Below, piece by piece: positions 56,721-64,000 of a stretch of DNA of 64,000 bases; within the stretch, counting starts at the first letter, position 1; each line of letters begins with the position of its first letter. Under the pieces are notes generated by a model. That model made no database searches. It saw only the letters and a list, made by a program, of their open reading frames with translations, and was not told the origin of the DNA. The DNA comes from Shimia sp. R9_2 (GTDB lineage Bacteria > Pseudomonadota > Alphaproteobacteria > Rhodobacterales > Rhodobacteraceae). A program made the position numbers and the translations under genes. The DNA is taken from positions 372,001 through 436,000 of the forward strand of contig NZ_JAGHRO010000003.1 of the NCBI RefSeq assembly GCF_017743735.1, given 5' to 3'.

Positions 56721-59020
56721 CCGCTGATCCGCGCCTGCACCGCTTCGGTGAGATCGCCCAGCGAAAACGGCTTGGGCAGGAAGCTTGAGTTGTCGATACG
56801 TGACTGATCGTCCGAAAAGCTGTCTTCCGCGTAACCTGACACAAAGATCACCGGCACTTCCGGATATTCAGAGCGTGCCTGACGCACCCAGGTTGGCCCG
56901 TCCATCCCTGGCATGATCACATCGCTGACAAAGACGTCGATGCCGGGCTGGTCTGCGGCCAAAATCTCCAAAGCCTCTTCACCGCTCGCAGCTTCGAGCA
57001 CCGTGAAGCCCCGCATCTTGAGCGCGCGGGTCGCAAAGGAGCGCACCGGCGCCTCGTCTTCCACCAGAAGCACCACACCGCTGTGCTCCACCGCCGGCAG
57101 ATCGGGGCGCTTTTCATCCAGCTCCGGCACAAACTCTTCCGCCGCGCCATAGGCCGGGAACATCAGCGTAAATGTGGTGCCCACCCCCTCGGTGCTGTCC
57201 ACAAAAATGAACCCGCCGGTCTGTTTCACAATGCCATATGCGGTGCTGAGCCCAAGCCCGGTGCCCTCACCGGTTTTCTTGGTGGTGTAAAACGGCTCAA
57301 ACACCTTCTGCATCTTGTCCTGCGGGATCCCGATGCCCTGATCGGCCACTTTGACCGCCACGTATTTGCCGACAGGAACCACAACACGGTCCCGCTCCAG
57401 CGGCGCATCCAAAGCAACCTCTTCAGTTGTGACACGGATTTCGCCGCCATCCGGCATCGCATCACGCGCATTCACCACGAGGTTCATCAGCACCTGCTCA
57501 AGCTGGCGCTTGTCTGCGCGGATCGACGGCAGCACCGGATCATTGCTCAGCGAAAGCGCCACGCGTTCCCCCACCAGCCGGTTCAGCAGATGGGTCAGAT
57601 CCGCCAAAGTGTTGCGCAGATCAAGCACTTCGGGCCGCAGGTTCTGTTTGCGTGAAAACGCCAGCAGCTGCCCCACAAGTGCTGCGGCGCGGTTGGCGTT
57701 CTGGTTGATCTGGATGAGATCCGCATAATCCGCATCCCCCTGATCATGGCGCAGCAACAGCAGGTCACAATGCCCTGAAATCGCGGTCAAAAGATTGTTG
57801 AAATCGTGCGCCACACCGCCAGCCAGCTGGCCAATCGCCTGCATTTTCTGGCTTTGCACAAACTGCTTTTCCAGCGATTTGAATTCGGTTGCGTCGTTCA
57901 GAACCGCGATCAGGGATCGCCCGTTGCCTTCCACGATGCGGTTGAGGCTCACCTGCACGATGACTTCTTTGTCTTCGCGCTTCAGGCGCAGGAATTCGCT
58001 TTTCTTGGCAGATTTGCCCTGTGCAGCTTCCACCAGCCAATCCCGAATGGAGCGGCCAAGGCCTTCCATCAGATCGCTCATCACAGTGTCTTCGGTGATG
58101 TCCAGATGGATCAGGCTGCGCGCGGCACGGTTGGCCAGAACCACACGGCCCTCAGGCTCTAGCTTCACAATCGGCACCGGCAACTCATCAAACTGCATCG
58201 CACCGCCGTGAGTCACAGGGGTTTCGGTTGGCAAAAGATAGATCTCACGACGGCCCGCCGTGGCATCATATTGCGCCACCAGACACTGCTGCTCACCGCT
58301 TGAGGTGTGGATCACCGTCGCATCGCGCGGCTGCGCCACATCGGGGCCAAACACATCTGTCAGCGTCTTTTTACGTTCGCCGAGCAGCGCGCGCGCCGCG
58401 GCATTCATGAACAAAATCGTGCCGGTGCGCCCGGCAGTCAGCATCGGCAGCTTTGGCCCGGTGCCCGCAGCAGCGGCGTCTTTGGCCGGGTGGGTCTTGC
58501 TCATGGTCCAGAGCAGAATATCCTCGTCAACCAGCTGAACCTTGAGCCGCAACATATTGTCACGCAACACAAGTTCGTCTTCGTGCTTGCCTTCGGTCAA
58601 GCTGGTGGCAATGGCATCCGCGACCTTGTTTTCCGCATCCAGAACGTGACCGGCCAGCACATCCTGCATGGTCTCACGCGCATCCCCGCCCGCTTCCAGC
58701 GCTGTCTTGTTCGCATAAAGCACGCGACCTGCAAAATCGGTAACAAGCACCTGCTCTTCGGCATCCACATGCAGCTGGGTCAGCAGCTCAACAACGCCGT
58801 TTTGCACCGCACGGCGGCGCATCGACAGCGCCATGGTCACCGCACAGGCAAAGCCTGTCAGCCCGCTGGCAAACAGCATGATCAGCCGCAACATCTCGTT
58901 TTCGAGCATAAATGTCGTAGCCACCATGGCGAGCGCGGCAAAGGCGAGAAGTCCGGCGTGATGGGGAGTTGCTGCCTTTTTGCGGGGCAGCGGTTGCGCT
59001 GCATCGGTCGAGCTAGACAC
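56717..59020 (-). CDS. cckA: CckA hybrid sensor histidine kinase
   Basis: A 767-residue membrane hybrid kinase that feeds phosphate through ChpT to the master regulator CtrA. Two hydrophobic segments (residues ~22-42 and ~45-66) anchor it; PAS-like sensor regions follow; the phospho-accepting His is in [14 protein letters not shown] near residue 405; the ATPase domain has [11 protein letters not shown] and [11 protein letters not shown]; the C-terminal receiver has the Asp in [14 protein letters not shown] near 698. The start is GTG at 59020 with AGGT upstream. A CtrA-type site lies in its promoter. The overlap of its stop with the sulfotransferase stop is 4 bp. Confidence 0.96.
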   Translation of the reverse strand: MSSSTDAAQPLPRKKAATPHHAGLLAFAALAMVATTFMLENEMLRLIMLFASGLTGFACAVTMALSMRRRAVQNGVVELLTQLHVDAEEQVLVTDFAGRVLYANKTALEAGGDARETMQDVLAGHVLDAENKVADAIATSLTEGKHEDELVLRDNMLRLKVQLVDEDILLWTMSKTHPAKDAAAAGTGPKLPMLTAGRTGTILFMNAAARALLGERKKTLTDVFGPDVAQPRDATVIHTSSGEQQCLVAQYDATAGRREIYLLPTETPVTHGGAMQFDELPVPIVKLEPEGRVVLANRAARSLIHLDITEDTVMSDLMEGLGRSIRDWLVEAAQGKSAKKSEFLRLKREDKEVIVQVSLNRIVEGNGRSLIAVLNDATEFKSLEKQFVQSQKMQAIGQLAGGVAHDFNNLLTAISGHCDLLLLRHDQGDADYADLIQINQNANRAAALVGQLLAFSRKQNLRPEVLDLRNTLADLTHLLNRLVGERVALSLSNDPVLPSIRADKRQLEQVLMNLVVNARDAMPDGGEIRVTTEEVALDAPLERDRVVVPVGKYVAVKVADQGIGIPQDKMQKVFEPFYTTKKTGEGTGLGLSTAYGIVKQTGGFIFVDSTEGVGTTFTLMFPAYGAAEEFVPELDEKRPDLPAVEHSGVVLLVEDEAPVRSFATRALKMRGFTVLEAASGEEALEILAADQPGIDVFVSDVIMPGMDGPTWVRQARSEYPEVPVIFVSGYAEDSFSDDQSRIDNSSFLPKPFSLGDLTEAVQARISG

Positions 59021-59067
59021 GTTTGCACCTACTGTTTTTGGTTTTCGTTAATATGCGCGAAATATCC

Positions 59068-59083
59068 TTAATCACGCATTAAC
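59068..59083 (-). promoter_or_regulatory. CtrA-type binding site upstream of cckA
   Basis: TTAATCACGCATTAAC equals the full CtrA consensus TTAA-N7-TTAAC. It is centred 55 bp upstream of the cckA GTG; a further TTAA half site lies at 59048-59051. This suggests that CtrA regulates the gene of its own kinase. Confidence 0.75.
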
Positions 59084-59110
59084 GATAACTGAGGATTCAT
59101 CTATTCTACC

Positions 59111-60258
59111 TTATTTTCGACGCAAAACCGCGTCAAAAAATCCGTCGCCGCCATCAGCAAATGAATACTGCCGCGACGAGAGCGTCTCCCACCCCGGATG
59201 ACGGTCGTGGAAGGCGTTGATTTGCGCCATATTTTCGGCCTCAAGGAAAGAGCATGTGGCATAGGCCAGCACGCCATCCTCTGCGACCAAACTCTGTGCC
59301 TGATCCAGAATCCCCGCCTGAATTCGGGTCAGATCCGCCAGATCGTCTTGGCTAAATCGCCACTTCGCATCCGGTGTACGCCGCCATGTTCCGCTGCCCG
59401 AACAGGGTGCATCACAGAGCACCAGATCATAAGGCGCATGTGTCTGCGGCGCATCCACCAAGCTGACTTTCAAGCCTGCGCGTTTGGCCCGTTCCGGCAA
59501 ATCCGCCATCCGGCGCGGGGCTGCATCATGGGCATAAAACTGCCCCTTCACCTGCCCCGCCATGGCAAGGGTTTTGCCCCCACCACCCGCGCAGTAATCC
59601 AGAACTTTCATGCCTTTGGCCAGCGGCAGCTCTGCCACCATCGCCTGTGAGGCCGCATCCTGCAGCTCCACAGCGCCGTTCAGATAAGGTGCTGCCTGCC
59701 GAATGCGCCGCGCGCCCTCCGTGACCTCCAGCGCTGTGTCCACAAGCGCCACCGCGCGCGTCGCAACACCCTCCGCATCCAAGGCCGCCTGCGCCTCTGC
59801 CACAGTGGATTTCGCAAGGTTCACGCGCAGAAACACCGGCGCACGCGCACGCATCTGCTCAAGCGTTTCATCAAATTGCCCACCAAGACTTTCTCGTAAC
59901 AGCTCAACCAGCCAGTCCGGCACATCCAAGGGCAAATCTGTTGCTGGAGCCGCGATTTCAGCATCCTCCAAAGCAGCAGGTGCATAGGCCGTCCCCGTGA
60001 ACAACGCCGCCAGATCAGCCCCCTGCGCCCGCAGAACCCCGACCATGAGCCCGCGCCCGCTCAGCCCGCCGCCCAGATGAGCCGCCGAATTGCGCTGACG
60101 CAACGCATCAAACACATGGTCGCGGATTGCTGCCCGATCTTTGGAGCCCGCAAACCGGCTGCGTCTTGCCCAGCCGGTCAGGGATTTCTCTGCTGGCGCG
60201 CCTTCAAGGATCTGATCCAGAACCTCAATCGCCGCCTGAACGCGCGCCGCCGGTGTCA

Positions 60259-60259
<1 letters not shown>
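59111..60259 (-). CDS. RsmB/NOP-family RNA cytosine methyltransferase
   Basis: A 382-residue SAM-dependent rRNA m5C methyltransferase of the RsmB type. N-terminal NusB-like region, then SAM motif KVLDYCAGGGGKTLAMA and the two catalytic cysteines in CDAPCSGSGTWRRTPD and LAYATCSFLEAEN. Its ATG shares one base with the guaB stop, so it is translated from the guaB transcript. Whether it modifies 16S C967 as in E. coli is inferred. Confidence 0.92.
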
Positions 60260-61833
<1,574 letters not shown>

Positions 61834-61927
61834 TCACGCTTGCGCCAGTTCGCTCGTATTGGCCCAATAATACGGGTCAGGAATAGTGGACTGGAGTAAC
61901 ATTTAAGGCGCTACTAAACAGAGCTCC

Positions 61928-62485
61928 ATGAAGGAAAATCAAACCCTCTTGCGCTCTTGGAGGAGACACATTCTTGAGGCTGCTGTTATCGCCACCTGCA
62001 TGTTTTTTGTGGTCATGCTTTCGCGGCATTACTTGGCCTTTACAAGTCCAGGCCAGTCTCACGCTCATCTAAACATCGGCGATGTCATCTGTATCGTCAT
62101 GTCTCTGTCGATTTTCTCAGTGTATCTTAAGTACCGTATTGGCCCCGAAACTCGCGCCCGACAAATCTTTCGCCCGACACGCGCCCGCCTAGTCACCGCT
62201 TTGGGAATTTGGTTGTTTTTGCCTGCAGGCTTCTTTTGGGGATTTCCAATCCCATTTTCGCTCCTCCTCATGAACTTCACACAAAATCTTGTTTCCGGCG
62301 AGATTACCCGCAGCTTGGGTGACATGAGAATACTGGCCAGCGGTGCGCTAGTGTGGAGCTACTGTTTGTCTTGCCTGATCGTTTCCAGTACCAGATTGGG
62401 CATAGCTCGAATTGGTCTCACCGCAATCGGCTGGAACCTCACTGCAGCTTTCCTTCTGACGATCACCGGCAGCCAAGGCATCTGA
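61928..62485 (+). CDS. Orphan multi-pass membrane protein
   Basis: A 185-residue protein with a basic N-terminus and four clear hydrophobic segments (AAVIATCMFFVVML, IGDVICIVMSLSIFSVYL, LVTALGIWLFLPAGFFWGF, WSYCLSCLIV and a last one). Base composition is visibly more AT-rich than in neighbouring genes. No ribosome site is evident before the ATG. No family recognised; the length and hydrophobic pattern make a real gene likely, and the composition hints at later acquisition. Confidence 0.6.
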   Translation: MKENQTLLRSWRRHILEAAVIATCMFFVVMLSRHYLAFTSPGQSHAHLNIGDVICIVMSLSIFSVYLKYRIGPETRARQIFRPTRARLVTALGIWLFLPAGFFWGFPIPFSLLLMNFTQNLVSGEITRSLGDMRILASGALVWSYCLSCLIVSSTRLGIARIGLTAIGWNLTAAFLLTITGSQGI

Positions 62486-62627
62486 GCCCCCCGGTCATTT
62501 TTCGCGCATCCATCGCAATTTACGCCTGACCGTGCCGCCCACAGACCAATCCATGCCGCTCCTTGTCATTCCCGCCTGCGCACGCCAGATATGCTCTCAG
62601 ACACGCGAACAGACCCAAGGCACTCCA

Positions 62628-64000
62628 ATGAGCAGCGATCCACTTGTGATTTTCACTCCCTCCGGCAAGCGCGGCAACTTCCCGGTCGGCACTCCCATTC
62701 TCACCGCCGCGCGCCAGCTTGGCGTCGATCTGGACAGTGTTTGCGGCGGGCGTGGCGTCTGCTCCAAATGTCAGATCACCCCGTCTTATGGCGAATTTCC
62801 CAAGCACGGCGTGACCGTCGCGGATGATGCCCTTTCTGAATGGAACGCGGTTGAGCAGCGCTATGACGACAAGCGTGGCCTCACCAAAGGCCGCCGCCTG
62901 GGCTGCCAGGCCACCGTTCAAGGCGACGTGGTGATTGATGTTCCAGCCGAGAGCCAGGTCCACAAACAGGTGGTGCGCAAACGCGCCGAGGTGCGTGACA
63001 TCACGCTCAATGCCACCGTCTCGCTCAGCTATGTTGAGGTGGAAGAGCCTGACATGCACAAGCCCTCCGGCGATCTGGAACGACTGCTGACCGCGCTGAA
63101 GGCGGCGACAGGCCATGCAGAAATCGCGGTAGACACCCATCTTCTGCGCCCGCTGCAGCCGCTCCTGCGCAAAGGCAACTGGGCCGTGACCGCCGCGCTG
63201 CATCAGGGCCACAACGACAGCACCCCGCGCGTGATTGCGCTTTGGCCCGGCTATTTCGAAGGGCCGATCTACGGCCTCGCCGTTGACCTTGGCTCCACCA
63301 CCATCGCAGGCCACCTCTGTGATCTCTCCTCCGGCGAAGTGGTGGCCTCCTCCGGCCTAATGAACCCGCAAATCCGCTTTGGCGAAGACCTCATGAGCCG
63401 CGTCAGCTACGCCATGATGAACAAAGGCGGCGATCTGGAAATGACCGAGGCCGTGCGCGAAGGTCTCAACCAGCTGGTTGTGGACATCGCCCAGGAGGCC
63501 AACATCGAGACCAGCCAGATCCTCGATGCGGTCTTTGTGATGAACCCGGTGATGCACCACCTGTTCCTAGGCATCGACCCGTTTGAACTGGGTCAGGCGC
63601 CTTTTGCGCTTGCCACCTCTGACGCGCTCGAACTTTTGGCCTCCGATCTTGGCCTCACCATCGCGCCGGGCACCCGCGCCTATCTGCTGCCCTGTATCGC
63701 AGGTCACGTGGGCGCTGATGCCGCAGGCGTTGCGCTCTCCGAGGCGCCCGACAAATCCGAAGACCTCGTTCTGGTGGTCGATGTGGGCACCAACGCCGAA
63801 ATCCTGCTGGGTGACAAAGACGGCGTTCTGGCTTGTTCCTCCCCCACCGGCCCTGCGTTCGAAGGCGCACAGATCAGCGCAGGCCAGCGCGCCGCGCCCG
63901 GGGCCATTGAACGAGTGGAAATTGATCCCGTCACCAAAGAGCCACGCTTCCGCGTGATCGGCTGTGAGCTCTGGTCTGATGACGAAGGCTTTGCCGCCGC
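62628..64000 (+). CDS. RamA-like [2Fe-2S]/ASKHA-domain protein, 5' part
   Basis: Open to the right window edge; 457 codons visible. N-terminal plant-type ferredoxin with C39-x5-C45-x2-C48 and C93 (VCGGRGVCSKC, LGCQATVQG), then a linker, then an ASKHA ATPase domain with YGLAVDLGSTTIAGHL, NPQIRFGEDLMSRV and LVVDVGTNAEIL. Such proteins (RamA/RACE type, DUF4445) use ATP to reactivate corrinoid methyltransferases by reducing Co(II). In Rhodobacteraceae they often stand near corrinoid methyltransferase genes, which would lie to the right. AAGG 9 nt before the ATG supports the start. Confidence 0.88.
   Translation, partial: MSSDPLVIFTPSGKRGNFPVGTPILTAARQLGVDLDSVCGGRGVCSKCQITPSYGEFPKHGVTVADDALSEWNAVEQRYDDKRGLTKGRRLGCQATVQGDVVIDVPAESQVHKQVVRKRAEVRDITLNATVSLSYVEVEEPDMHKPSGDLERLLTALKAATGHAEIAVDTHLLRPLQPLLRKGNWAVTAALHQGHNDSTPRVIALWPGYFEGPIYGLAVDLGSTTIAGHLCDLSSGEVVASSGLMNPQIRFGEDLMSRVSYAMMNKGGDLEMTEAVREGLNQLVVDIAQEANIETSQILDAVFVMNPVMHHLFLGIDPFELGQAPFALATSDALELLASDLGLTIAPGTRAYLLPCIAGHVGADAAGVALSEAPDKSEDLVLVVDVGTNAEILLGDKDGVLACSSPTGPAFEGAQISAGQRAAPGAIERVEIDPVTKEPRFRVIGCELWSDDEGFAA

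Overview
The window reads as chromosomal DNA of a marine alphaproteobacterium of the family Rhodobacteraceae, probably the Roseobacter group. Evidence: a GC-rich sequence; a cckA gene preceded by a TTAA-N7-TTAA CtrA-type site; a recA gene preceded by the alphaproteobacterial GTTC-N7-GTTC SOS box; an Irr-type iron box in front of an iscR-suf operon; an IscR with a single cysteine as known from Rhodobacter sphaeroides; and a periplasmic nitrate reductase cluster next to a phenylacetate (paa) catabolic cluster. The genus cannot be fixed from sequence reading alone. No IS element, prophage, CRISPR array or rRNA was seen, and one tRNA (Arg-CCG) is present.

Layout. 1-2566: an acyl-CoA ligase and a YihY/BrkB membrane protein, both on the minus strand. 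3017-7714: napFDABC on the minus strand, ended by a clear terminator and headed by an FNR/Dnr-like box. 8164-18162: phenylacetate degradation, with a thiolase and paaABCDE on plus, a small secreted protein, then paaR-paaK-paaI on minus and divergent paaZ on plus with an operator-like palindrome between paaI and paaZ. 18249-21491: selenium handling for tRNA, mnmH facing a selD fused to an FAD oxidoreductase. 21782-29345: a mixed plus-strand stretch with nucleoside hydrolase, acetyltransferase, SelO, PhzF-like protein, Fur-family regulator, a large GcvT-type flavoprotein and a MobA-like nucleotidyltransferase. 29370-32652: a 1049-residue RTX protein with a glycosidase-like N-terminus, preceded by a possible 36-codon ORF. 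33025-40746: tRNA-Arg and the iscR-cysteine desulfurase-sufB-sufC-sufD-two membrane proteins-sufS operon.

40808-49179: hydrolase/small helical protein/HD phosphohydrolase operon, a phospholipase-A2-like secreted protein overlapping a membrane-anchored glycerophosphodiesterase, icd, YitT and SMR membrane proteins, and typA. 49299-56720: a prokaryotic Cys-loop receptor homologue, a class II glutamine amidotransferase with a DUF1330-type protein, alaS, a MOSC-domain protein coupled to recA, and a sulfotransferase-like protein. 56717-64000: cckA, rsmB-guaB, an orphan membrane protein, and the 5' part of a RamA-like ferredoxin/ASKHA protein cut by the window edge.

Most of the window is housekeeping or well-known metabolism. 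The parts most worth a second look are the PLA2-like plus glycerophosphodiesterase pair, the Cys-loop receptor homologue, the RTX glycosidase with three copies of a SYWGH-containing module and its upstream small ORF, the two small membrane proteins embedded in the suf operon, and several unassigned palindromes and tandem repeats in the nap/paa, selD/nucleoside hydrolase and RTX upstream regions. I did not find an obviously new multi-gene system; these are ranked candidates.
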